In this document: positions 21,223-28,318 of the stretch, one piece after another
Layout of the letters: every line of letters begins with the position of its first letter
How positions within the stretch are numbered: the stretch's first letter is position 1
IMG/VR virus record: IMGVR_UViG_3300034104_000607
Location: 1 to 33,912 of that record
Origin: a virus
Length of the DNA: 33,912 nt
Reading direction: 5' to 3' (one strand)
The notes under the pieces: model-generated
What the model saw: the letters and a program-made list of their open reading frames with translations, nothing else
Database searches by the model: none
What the model was told of the DNA's origin: nothing
Program-made: the position numbers and the translations under genes

Positions 21223-21743
21223 TGCAAATTGACATACCGCCATCTTGGATAGCGTATGCGCGTGAAAAGGAAACCGGACATCGATTTAACGGCACCACGA
21301 TTCTTGATCAAGGGGCTGGTCAGTTTGTGGGAATGCTGGGCGAGATCGCGTTCGGTATTTTTCTCCGGGATGTTGTCGGTATTGAATTCCAGCACTGCGG
21401 GTTTGATAGCTACGATTTTGACTTCATTGCTGGTGGGCTGAAGATCGATGTTAAAACTAAGGCTTGTAACACGCCCCCCCTGCCCCACTACACCGTCCAC
21501 GTTACAGAATCCCAAAAGGATAGGGGCTGCGACATCTACGTTTTCTGTCGCGCCTCACCTGACACCATGTATCTACTAGGGTGGATTCCAAAGGCTGAGT
21601 TCTGGTCATGTGATGCCGGGATAGACAGCAGGGGAGGGCAGACCGACTCAGATGGATTCACCGAGCGGGCTGATGCCCGGAAGCTGAGCGTCTCACAGCT
21701 CAAAGGCATGGGACTGCTGGGGAAGGCGCTGAGTCGAAAATAA
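21222..21743 (+). CDS. PD-(D/E)XK-like nuclease coupled to the helicase
   Basis: The 173-residue product, from the ATG that overlaps the helicase stop, contains Glu41 (GMLGEIAFG), DSYDFDFIAGG with Asp65/Asp67, and LKIDVKTK with Asp76 and Lys78, the E...D...D-x-K arrangement of restriction-endonuclease-fold enzymes. A beta strand YTVHVTESQ and a WIPKAEF end follow. No specific family recognised. Tight coupling to the helicase suggests a joint role in processing branched or broken DNA, or attack on host DNA. Its last codons run into the phased A-tracts. Confidence 0.65.
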   Translation: MQIDIPPSWIAYAREKETGHRFNGTTILDQGAGQFVGMLGEIAFGIFLRDVVGIEFQHCGFDSYDFDFIAGGLKIDVKTKACNTPPLPHYTVHVTESQKDRGCDIYVFCRASPDTMYLLGWIPKAEFWSCDAGIDSRGGQTDSDGFTERADARKLSVSQLKGMGLLGKALSRK

Positions 21744-21766
21744 TTTAAAATAATTCAAAATAAGTG
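21737..21766. repeat. Three 10-bp phased A-tract repeats (predicted curved DNA)
   Basis: AAAATAATTT, AAAATAATTC and AAAATAAGTG are consecutive at 21737-21746, 21747-21756 and 21757-21766. A-tracts repeated at exactly one helical turn give intrinsic curvature. The first unit contains the nuclease stop codon. This AT-rich stretch opens the 162-nt gap before the ribbon-helix-helix gene and could be part of a replication origin or a regulatory bend. Confidence 0.7.
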
Positions 21767-21775
21767 TCGCATCTC

Positions 21776-21793
21776 TTAAACACATGAGTTTAA
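21776..21793. promoter_or_regulatory. 18-bp imperfect palindrome, candidate operator
   Basis: TTAAACACATGAGTTTAA is a dyad with one mismatched pair (8 of 9 pairs match). It lies 9 nt after the phased A-tracts and is followed by a CAA-rich stretch (about 21809-21826). A dimeric repressor such as the ribbon-helix-helix protein encoded at 21906 could bind it. Confidence 0.45.
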
Positions 21794-21833
21794 ATACACC
21801 CATACCGCAGCAACAACACAACAACAGAGGGCG

Positions 21834-21900
21834 CCCCTCGACAAAAAAATATAGTTATCGTGCAGTAAGTATATTTATCGCACGACCGGCAACCGAGGGG
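21834..21900 (+). promoter_or_regulatory. Nested dyad at the ribosome binding site of the ribbon-helix-helix gene
   Basis: An outer pair CCCCTCG (21834-21840) and CGAGGGG (21894-21900) encloses an inner pair TCGTGC (21858-21863) and GCACGA (21880-21885). TTATCG also repeats directly at 21855-21860 and 21875-21880, exactly 20 bp apart. CGAGGGG contains the ribosome binding site of the gene at 21906, so an RNA stem would hide it; alternatively the inner dyad is a DNA operator for autoregulation. Both readings are inference. Confidence 0.5.
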
Positions 21901-21905
21901 AAACA

Positions 21906-22115
21906 ATGAAAGGCAGACCAAAAGGCACCCCAGCTCCCAACAAGGGCAAGTCACACAGACCTCCTAGCACCACAATCAGCGTCAGGCTTCCTGTATCGCT
22001 GCTGGAGGAAGGAAAGGCACGGGCCATAGGGTTGGGTATTACTTGGAATCGTTTTGCCGTACAGGCGATTCTGGAGGCTGCGGAGGCAAATGGCTTTGAC
22101 CATGTATCTGATTAG
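21906..22115 (+). CDS. Ribbon-helix-helix (Arc/Mnt-type) regulator
   Basis: The 69-residue protein has a basic N-terminus (GRPKGTPAPNKGKSHRPP) and a ribbon-helix-helix core: TISVRLPVSLLEEGKARAIGLGITWNRF with the strand ISVRLP (about residues 25-30) and helices after it, ending AVQAILEAAEANG. This resembles phage Arc/Mnt/CopG repressors. It sits exactly at the boundary of the replication region and the late packaging genes, behind dyad symmetries, so autoregulation or late switching is plausible. No partner antirepressor was seen. Confidence 0.7.
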   Translation: MKGRPKGTPAPNKGKSHRPPSTTISVRLPVSLLEEGKARAIGLGITWNRFAVQAILEAAEANGFDHVSD

Positions 22116-22308
22116 GACAAGGGGACATAAACAGAAAGCCCATATTTGGAAGGGTGAAGATACCGCTTGCCGGATGTGGTCAACGGGCGGCTTGAAAAAA
22201 GAATTGTTCGTTATACATGAAACGGCTCTGGGCAAGGATATTTGTGTAATGTGCAACAACAAGCATTATGGTGGTGAAAACAGAACGCACTACATGGGGC
22301 CAAGGTGA
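22102..22308 (+). CDS. Small Cys-containing protein
   Basis: A 68-residue product from the ATG at 22102 (overlapping the regulator by 14 nt; ATG 22090 in frame is an alternative). It starts YLIRTRGHKQKAHIWKGED, with DTACRMW and CVMCNN suggesting a small metal-binding fold, and ends basic. No family recognised; it belongs to the short set of genes before the terminase. Confidence 0.55.
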   Translation: MYLIRTRGHKQKAHIWKGEDTACRMWSTGGLKKELFVIHETALGKDICVMCNNKHYGGENRTHYMGPR

Positions 22309-22333
22309 CAATCATCACACAACGGGTTAAAAT

Positions 22334-22549
22334 ATGACCATGACACCTGAGCAAGTATTCGAAGACATAGCTAACTTACTGGATGACTCTGACATCTCGG
22401 CAGAGGATGCTATGAAAATATGTTCTGCCATCTGTATTGGTATTTGTATAGACTCAGGCAAACCAAAGCAGATATACATCCAGTACATGAGCGATGCTTG
22501 GAACTATTTCAGCAACCACCGGAAAGAGGAGTTGACGCTATGCCAATGA
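22334..22549 (+). CDS. Small acidic hypothetical protein
   Basis: A 71-residue acidic protein with a helix (PEQVFEDIANLLDDSD) and a Cys/Ile-rich hydrophobic segment (MKICSAICIGICI). The 25-nt gap before it holds no clear signal. It overlaps the next gene by 10 nt. Function unknown. Confidence 0.55.
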   Translation: MTMTPEQVFEDIANLLDDSDISAEDAMKICSAICIGICIDSGKPKQIYIQYMSDAWNYFSNHRKEELTLCQ

Positions 22550-22686
22550 AAAAAGGTTACGGTAAGAAGACCGTCTCAAAGAATATCAAAAATGAGATAA
22601 AGTCGGGTAAGCCACAGGCCCAAGCTGTAGCAATGGCTATGGACTCTGCCCGTAGATCGAAGAAGTCTAAAGGGACGCTTGAGTAA
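22540..22686 (+). CDS. Small basic protein, DUF6496-like
   Basis: From the ATG at 22540, the 48-residue basic product begins MPMKKGYGKKTVSKNIKNE and contains SGKPQAQAVAMAMDSARRS, a pattern found in many small phage proteins (SKNI-x-x-E-x-x-x-GKPQ-x-QAVA-x-A). GGAAAGAGGA precedes the ATG. Its stop overlaps the terminase small subunit start. Probably nucleic-acid-associated by charge only; role unknown. Confidence 0.65.
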   Translation: MPMKKGYGKKTVSKNIKNEIKSGKPQAQAVAMAMDSARRSKKSKGTLE

Positions 22687-23060
22687 TGGCCGGAGGTCGC
22701 CCCAGCAAGCTCACGCCTGAGATCATTGAACGGGCATACGATTACATCCAACACTATGAAAAGTATGGAGATGTTATCCCGTCTGCCGCTGGGCTTGCTG
22801 TAATCTCAGAGGTATCAGAGCAGACCGTTTACAACTGGGACTGTGAAGCACACCCAGAGTTTTTTGGGTTGTTAGCAAAACTGAAGGCCAAGCAGCAGCA
22901 AGTGCTGATTACCAAGGGGCTTTCAGGTGACTTCAACGCAGCAATCACTAAGCTGGTTCTGAGCAAGCACGGATACCATGACCGAGTAGAGCAGTCTGGC
23001 CCAGACGGCGGCCCGATCAAGACTGACACCACTTGGACGATCAAGGTAGTCGATGCCTGA
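22686..23060 (+). CDS. Terminase small subunit (P22 gp3 / Sf6 gp1-like)
   Basis: The 124-residue protein starts GGRPSKLTPEIIERAYDYI, with IPSAAGLAVISEVSEQTVYNW, the HTH-like N-terminal part of the GP3_package family, and ends with the characteristic VEQSGPDGGPIKTDT segment. It would recognise the pac site and load the large subunit. It overlaps the large subunit by 8 nt, the usual order. Confidence 0.85.
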   Translation: MAGGRPSKLTPEIIERAYDYIQHYEKYGDVIPSAAGLAVISEVSEQTVYNWDCEAHPEFFGLLAKLKAKQQQVLITKGLSGDFNAAITKLVLSKHGYHDRVEQSGPDGGPIKTDTTWTIKVVDA

Positions 23061-24477
23061 GATGAAGATCCCTCGAAAGCTCTTGCCGCTGCTGCGAAAG
23101 CCCAAGCGGTTCAAGATCGTGATCGGTGGCAGGGGATCAGGTAAGAGCCAAAGCGTAGGTGACATCTGTTTGATGGATGCACAGGCCAAGGGGATTAGGA
23201 CGGCTTGCTTCCGCGAGTTTCAAGTAAGCATGGATGACTCTGTCCACGCTCTCTTGTCTGCTGAGATTGAAAGGCTAGACCTACAGGGCTTTAAGGTTCA
23301 GGCCAGTTCCATACAGCACAACGGTGAGGATGTTTTCAAGTTCCGAGGTCTCGCTAGAAACCCAGAGGGCATCAAGTCCATGCACGGGTTTAAGCGGTTC
23401 TGGGTAGAAGAGGCTCAGACCATATCGTTCGATTCTCTCAAGGCTTTGACGCCTACTCTCCGGTCGGAGGATTCCGAAATCTGGATGACAGGGAATCCAA
23501 GGCATTCGTCCGATGTATTCTCCCAGCGATTCATCAAACCTTGGGAGAAGCAGTTGAGAAGGGACAAAATGTACGAAGATGACCTTCATCTTGTCCTGTG
23601 GGTGAACCATGATGACAATCCATTCTTCCCGGACGTACTGGAGCAGGAGCGGGCTTATGACCAATCTAACCTGTCAACTGCCCTTTATCGTCACATCTGG
23701 CTGGGTGAATACTATGATGAGGTAGAGGATTCAATCATCCCGGTAGAGTGGTTTGATGCTGCAATTGACGCTCACGAGAAGCTCGGCTTTAAACCGGAAG
23801 GCGCAATCATTGCTTCCCACGACCCATCTGATGAGGGTGGAGACACGAAAGGTCTAGCGATACGCAGGGGTTCAGTTGTTCTTCAGGTAATGGAGAAGAC
23901 AACAGGAGACTCGAACGCTGGCATGGACTGGGCGCTTGAAGAATCCAGAAAGGCTGGAGCAGATTGGTTTGTGTGGGACTGCGATGGAATGGGCATCAGC
24001 TTAAAGCGTCAGGTTGAGCAGGCACTGAGCGGAACCAAGATGCAGTGGTGGATGTTCCGGGGTAGTGAATCTCCCGATGATGCCGAATCTATTTACGCCA
24101 GTGACAGGGATCAACATAAGACCAACAGGGATACGTTCTTCAACAAACGAGCGCAATACTGGTGGAAGCTGCGGGAACGGTTCGAGGCTACATGGCGAGC
24201 AGTTGAGCAAAAGAGATATATCAATCCAGATGAGATGATTTCACTCTCTTCGAGTATTGATAGCCTAGATCAACTGAGGGCTGAGGTCTGCCGGATTCCC
24301 TTGAAGCGTAACAATAATGGTAAGATACAGATCATGAGCAAGATTGAGATGGCTAAGAAGCCGTATCAGTTGCCGTCTCCAAACATGGGTGATTCTCTGA
24401 TGATGTCGATGTACTCACCCAAGGCTGCGCTTTCAAGTGTAGCTACAATCAAATTCGCCGGATGGGGTGGAAGATAA
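23053..24477 (+). CDS. Terminase large subunit, PBSX/Sf6-type
   Basis: The 474-residue protein has Walker A GGRGSGKS (25-32), Walker B KRFWVEEAQ with Glu119/Glu120, a C-motif-like MTGNPR segment, and a C-terminal RNase H-like nuclease with SHDPSDEGGD (Asp257), WDCDGMG (Asp307 and Asp309) and a late Asp447 in GDSLMMSMY. It packages DNA into the prohead using ATP and cuts headful lengths. The headful mode of P22-like phages agrees with the circularly permuted contig. The portal gene starts in its stop codon. Confidence 0.95.
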   Translation: MPEMKIPRKLLPLLRKPKRFKIVIGGRGSGKSQSVGDICLMDAQAKGIRTACFREFQVSMDDSVHALLSAEIERLDLQGFKVQASSIQHNGEDVFKFRGLARNPEGIKSMHGFKRFWVEEAQTISFDSLKALTPTLRSEDSEIWMTGNPRHSSDVFSQRFIKPWEKQLRRDKMYEDDLHLVLWVNHDDNPFFPDVLEQERAYDQSNLSTALYRHIWLGEYYDEVEDSIIPVEWFDAAIDAHEKLGFKPEGAIIASHDPSDEGGDTKGLAIRRGSVVLQVMEKTTGDSNAGMDWALEESRKAGADWFVWDCDGMGISLKRQVEQALSGTKMQWWMFRGSESPDDAESIYASDRDQHKTNRDTFFNKRAQYWWKLRERFEATWRAVEQKRYINPDEMISLSSSIDSLDQLRAEVCRIPLKRNNNGKIQIMSKIEMAKKPYQLPSPNMGDSLMMSMYSPKAALSSVATIKFAGWGGR

Positions 24478-26666
24478 TGGCCGAGTACGAAAGCGGTTCC
24501 GAGATGGACTCGAAAGACGATAGTTATATCAGTAAAGAAGCGTCCGAGATGGGTGACGAAATCTATGATGAGACCGACAAGTACGACTCTCACGATGACG
24601 TTATCTACATGCTCAAGGCTGCTCAGTGGGCTGACCATGACAACCGCGAGAAGGCCCGTGAGGCTCACCTGTTCGTTTCCAAGAGAGACGGTCAGTGGGA
24701 GCCATACTGGTGGAACAACAACATCAACAAGCCGCGTTACACGTTTGACATGGCCTCTCCCATTGTCGACCAGATCGCCGGTGAGCTAGAACAAGCTGAC
24801 TTCGATGTGAAGGTCTCCCCTGCCGGTGGAGCAGCTACGAAAGATATTGCAGAGGTCTATGATTCGATCATCCGCAACCTTGAAACCATATCAAACGCTT
24901 CGCTGGTTTACGCTCAGGCTGGTCGTGGCGCTGTAACGTGTGGCTTCGATGCGTGGCGAGTAGTGCAGAAGTTCGCTGACGACAATTCCTTTGACCAAGA
25001 CCTGCTGATTGAACCGATTGGTAACGCGATTGACCGGGTGTGGTTTGATCCGTCTGCCCAGATGCAAGACAAGTGCGATGCAAGATATTGCTTTGTTCTA
25101 CATCCGATAGCTACCAGTGAGTACTACCTGAGATGGCCGGAAGGTTCTGGGTCGAGTGTATCGGATGACCGTGAAAGCGATGCCTACTACGACAAGGCTG
25201 AGGTGGTTGTCATTGGTGAACTGTTGTACATCGAAGAAGAAATGCGCGAACTGGTCTTGATGTCCAACGGTCAAGTCCATGAGGTCAACGATGACTTCGA
25301 GACGATTACAGATGAACTGGAAGCGATGGGCGTTACCGAGGTTCGCAGGCGTGAGCGTAAGTACAAGAAAGTCTGCTCGAGATTGTTCGATGCTTCGGAC
25401 TGGCTGGAGGATGATCGGGATACAGCATTCTGCTATCTGCCTGTAGTTCCTGTTTACGCTAACTTCAAGATACTCGAAAACAAGACGATCTATTACGGCG
25501 CTGTAGAGAAGCTCATGGATTCCCAGCGAGTCCTGAACTACTCACTCTCCCGTGAGATTGAGGAAGGCGCACTGGCTCCACGGTCTAAGTACTGGATGAC
25601 GATGGCGCAAGCTGCTGGTCATGAGCTACAGCTCCAGACCCTGAATACCAACAGCGATCCGGTACAGTTCTACAACATAGACCCGCAACTTCCCGGCCCA
25701 CCACAGCAACAAGGTGGCGCTCAGATCAACCCCGGACTCAGGACTATCTCCGAGGCCATGAGGGGAATCATTGGGATGTCTGCGGGTTTGTTTGCTTCCA
25801 ACATGGGCGACAATCCCGGTCTCCAGTCTGGTGTTGCCATTGAGCGACTTCAGAGCAAGGGCGACAACGGTACTCACAAATACTTCCAAGCACTCGAAAT
25901 CGCCATCGGTTACACAGGGAAGATTCTGGTCTCCACGATTCCAAAGGTTTACGACAACCAGCGTCAGATGAGGTTGATGTACGAAGACGGATCAATGGAG
26001 ATGAAGCCGATCAATCAGGAGGTCATTGATAACCAGACCGGCAAGGTAGTGAAGGTGAACGACTTGTCTGTCGGGACGTATGACGTAGTGTGCAAGGCTG
26101 GCCCTAGTTTCAGGAATCGTCAGGAACAGACGCTTAGAACCATGCTCGATCTGGCTCAGGTTGATCCAGACATCCTCAAGCTCGGCGGTGATCTCCTGTT
26201 GCGTAACGTAGTGTCCCCTGTTGCTGACGCTCTTGCTGACCGTAGACGGGCACAGATGCTTGCACAAGGCGTTATCCCTGAGTCCCAGATGACGGACGAG
26301 GAGAAGGCCGAGATGCAGCAGAAGATGCAGATGCAAGGCCAGCAGCAAGACCCGAATATGGTTCTCGCTCAAGCTGAACAGATGAAGGCCCAAGCAGATC
26401 AGATGAGAGCGCAGGTTGAGATGCAGAAGCTCCAGCTTGAGATGGCTCGGATTCAACTGGAAGCACAGAAGATACAAATGGGTCTCCAAACAGATCAGGC
26501 TAATATCCAGCTTGATTCGTTCAACGCTGAGACTAAGCGCATGGATACCCAGATCAAAGCCCAGCAAGCCGGAGCTAAGATACAAAGGGATCAAGTTGCA
26601 ACCCAAGGCCAGCAGATCGACAACCAGTTGAAGGTGGTCAGTGCCTTGAATCCGTTGGTGAGGTAG
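24477..26666 (+). CDS. Portal protein, P22 gp1-like
   Basis: The 729-residue protein is almost as long as the P22 portal (725). The N-terminus contains DHDNREKAREAHLFVSKRDG and WEPYWW, typical of the family; the middle holds WFDPSAQMQDKCDARYCF, and the last 120 residues are a Gln/Met-rich helical barrel (QQKMQMQGQQQD onward). The start at 24477 follows GGTGGAAG and overlaps the terminase stop, while an in-frame ATG at 24462 lies in the terminase. Twelve copies form the DNA gateway at one capsid vertex. Confidence 0.9.
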   Translation: MAEYESGSEMDSKDDSYISKEASEMGDEIYDETDKYDSHDDVIYMLKAAQWADHDNREKAREAHLFVSKRDGQWEPYWWNNNINKPRYTFDMASPIVDQIAGELEQADFDVKVSPAGGAATKDIAEVYDSIIRNLETISNASLVYAQAGRGAVTCGFDAWRVVQKFADDNSFDQDLLIEPIGNAIDRVWFDPSAQMQDKCDARYCFVLHPIATSEYYLRWPEGSGSSVSDDRESDAYYDKAEVVVIGELLYIEEEMRELVLMSNGQVHEVNDDFETITDELEAMGVTEVRRRERKYKKVCSRLFDASDWLEDDRDTAFCYLPVVPVYANFKILENKTIYYGAVEKLMDSQRVLNYSLSREIEEGALAPRSKYWMTMAQAAGHELQLQTLNTNSDPVQFYNIDPQLPGPPQQQGGAQINPGLRTISEAMRGIIGMSAGLFASNMGDNPGLQSGVAIERLQSKGDNGTHKYFQALEIAIGYTGKILVSTIPKVYDNQRQMRLMYEDGSMEMKPINQEVIDNQTGKVVKVNDLSVGTYDVVCKAGPSFRNRQEQTLRTMLDLAQVDPDILKLGGDLLLRNVVSPVADALADRRRAQMLAQGVIPESQMTDEEKAEMQQKMQMQGQQQDPNMVLAQAEQMKAQADQMRAQVEMQKLQLEMARIQLEAQKIQMGLQTDQANIQLDSFNAETKRMDTQIKAQQAGAKIQRDQVATQGQQIDNQLKVVSALNPLVR

Positions 26667-26668
26667 TT

Positions 26669-28201
26669 ATGGCCCAGTCAGCACTCCGGGGATTGGTTTC
26701 AGGATTGATGCAGGGCGGGCCAGCACCTAGTGGAATGGTGAGCGCACAAACAGCCATCCAGAACGCTGCACAACGCCCGCAGCCATCGGGAGGCCAGTCA
26801 GCATTACGGTCGCTAATGCAATCGCAAGAGCCTTGGTACACGAAGCAGTTGCGGGAGTCGCAAGACGGGATTGGCATCAGCGATGCTGCCATGATCCAAG
26901 GCAGAGGAATGCCAGAGTCCAGCAGGCTGCAACGCTTCACATCCTTGGACTCGCCGCAGGATATGTCTCTTGGGGAAACGGCTGCTGATATCGTCATGGG
27001 TTTTACGCCCGGAATAGGCACTGCGCAGGGCTTGCGTGATTTCGAGCGAGCACGGCGAGATGAAGATGCGCTAGGAATGCTTCTAGGAGGCTTGGGTGTT
27101 GTTGGCGCTGGCGGTATCGTGAAGGCCGGAAAGGCTGCTGGAAAGGCTGCTGGATACATACCAGAAGCACTCTCCGGCCAAAGAATTGTCCAGCCGAAGC
27201 CCGGTGATTTCCCTGCTGGATTTGAGAATAGGGTTGGTGAGTTGCGCAAAATTTATGATACCCCGATGCGCTACGTTGGGGCTGGTGTTGAGCCTCCTCC
27301 AATCAGCATCTACGATCTTGAGGGCAGGCAGTTTGTTACCAGTATGGCAGATCGGTCTGACGCAGGAACAAGCCTCATAGGCATAGGTGATGTGGATTTT
27401 GACATTCCTGTAGATTTGCGTGGCGGTCAAGGGTATATGTTTAACAATCCCGGTGAACTGTGGGCGGCAGCTAAAGGCCCATCAGGACTGATACAGTCCA
27501 CGGCTGACATGGCTTTTAATGCTGCTGCATTGGCAGGCAGAACGGATGCTCCGCTGTATATACCGTACCGAATGGGTGCGCCCGGTGGAGATTTCTCGCA
27601 CCACACTACGGACACCATGCTTACCTATGCCAGAAGCAGTATGCCTCAAAATATGATCAGGCGGGCCAACGCAGAAATTGCTACGGTAATGCCAGAGTTT
27701 CTTGGTATCGAAAATCCAAATAGCATGAGGCAATTATCGTCTGTTTCTAACCGCCAAAGGCAAGAAGTGCGGAACATTCTTGATAAACAGTTTAGAGACC
27801 AAGGCGGCATTGGCATTGGTCAAGCGCGGCTAGCTATTAGCGATCCAGCACAATATAACGCTATGACCGGCGGCATTCAGAATGTAGGGCAGTTTGATGT
27901 CAGCAGGCGTATCGCACCAAGCAGCCATCCTAGCTATCCATATTCAATACCCGGAGAAGGGCTAGGCGCATTGGTCGAGCAAGATATATCTGTATACGAT
28001 TTGCTGCCCGATCTTGCAATTGCTCGCGGGGTTGACCCCTCTATGCCAATACCGCAAAGCGAAATGTATACACTGCAGACCGGGTTAAAGGGAATAGGAC
28101 AGCCGCACCAAATTGACCCCACGGGAAAAGCTAGGCCGTTTGTTGGAATTATCACGGACAAGGTGCTGCGGAATATAGAGCGCAAACGAGGCCAGCAATA
28201 A
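26669..28201 (+). CDS. Unusual 510-residue protein between portal and scaffold, possible virion-carried effector
   Basis: This gene starts 2 nt after the portal stop, a place where P22 goes straight to scaffold. Residues 1-170 are low-complexity with a Gly/Ala-rich amphipathic stretch (GVVGAGGIVKAGKAAGKAAG, 143-162). Residues about 205-480 look like a globular domain: ISIYDLEGRQFVTSMADRSD, PVDLRGGQGYMFNNPGELWA, DAPLYIPYRMGAPGGDFS, later GQARLAISDP and QFDVSRRIAPSSHPSYP. Similar text occurs, to my memory, in large polyvalent or ejected proteins of phages, but no enzymatic motif is certain. With a clean start, no hydrophobic anchor and no homologue in P22, it is best called a virion or injected protein of unknown activity. 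Confidence 0.6.
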   Translation: MAQSALRGLVSGLMQGGPAPSGMVSAQTAIQNAAQRPQPSGGQSALRSLMQSQEPWYTKQLRESQDGIGISDAAMIQGRGMPESSRLQRFTSLDSPQDMSLGETAADIVMGFTPGIGTAQGLRDFERARRDEDALGMLLGGLGVVGAGGIVKAGKAAGKAAGYIPEALSGQRIVQPKPGDFPAGFENRVGELRKIYDTPMRYVGAGVEPPPISIYDLEGRQFVTSMADRSDAGTSLIGIGDVDFDIPVDLRGGQGYMFNNPGELWAAAKGPSGLIQSTADMAFNAAALAGRTDAPLYIPYRMGAPGGDFSHHTTDTMLTYARSSMPQNMIRRANAEIATVMPEFLGIENPNSMRQLSSVSNRQRQEVRNILDKQFRDQGGIGIGQARLAISDPAQYNAMTGGIQNVGQFDVSRRIAPSSHPSYPYSIPGEGLGALVEQDISVYDLLPDLAIARGVDPSMPIPQSEMYTLQTGLKGIGQPHQIDPTGKARPFVGIITDKVLRNIERKRGQQ

Positions 28202-28209
28202 AGCTAATA

Positions 28210-28299
28210 TTGACAATTTTTGTCACAATGTGACAGACTGTAAACAGGCACACGACCTTATCGTGGCGTTTTAAAGGGTACGCGACCCTATTCGTGGCA
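28210..28299 (+). promoter_or_regulatory. Structured control region before scaffold and coat
   Basis: The 117-nt gap (28202-28318) holds TTGACA at 28210-28215 (perfect -35, no good -10 at normal distance; TGTAAA is 22 nt downstream), a perfect 15-bp palindrome TGTCACA-A-TGTGACA at 28221-28235, and two direct repeats of CGACCTTATCGTGGC type (28253-28267 and 28283-28298) with AGGGT/ACCCT (28275-28279 and 28285-28289). ATTACCTTAAGGGG (ribosome binding site) precedes the scaffold start. Probably a late promoter with an operator or activator site. Confidence 0.5.
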
Positions 28300-28318
28300 A
28301 TTACCTTAAGGGGCAATC

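Noticed and set aside
12712-21743. Lysogeny functions (integrase, CI, antirepressor)
   Set aside because: No tyrosine integrase motifs and no full CI-like protein with a cleavage domain. The HNH fusion at 16523 has a recombinase DNA-binding domain but no catalytic serine domain. A solo small HTH and an RHH protein do not make a lysogeny module.
28221-28235. CRP/FNR binding site
   Set aside because: The palindrome TGTCACAATGTGACA has the half-sites in the inverse order with a one-base centre, not the TGTGA-N6-TCACA or TTGAT-N4-ATCAA layout.
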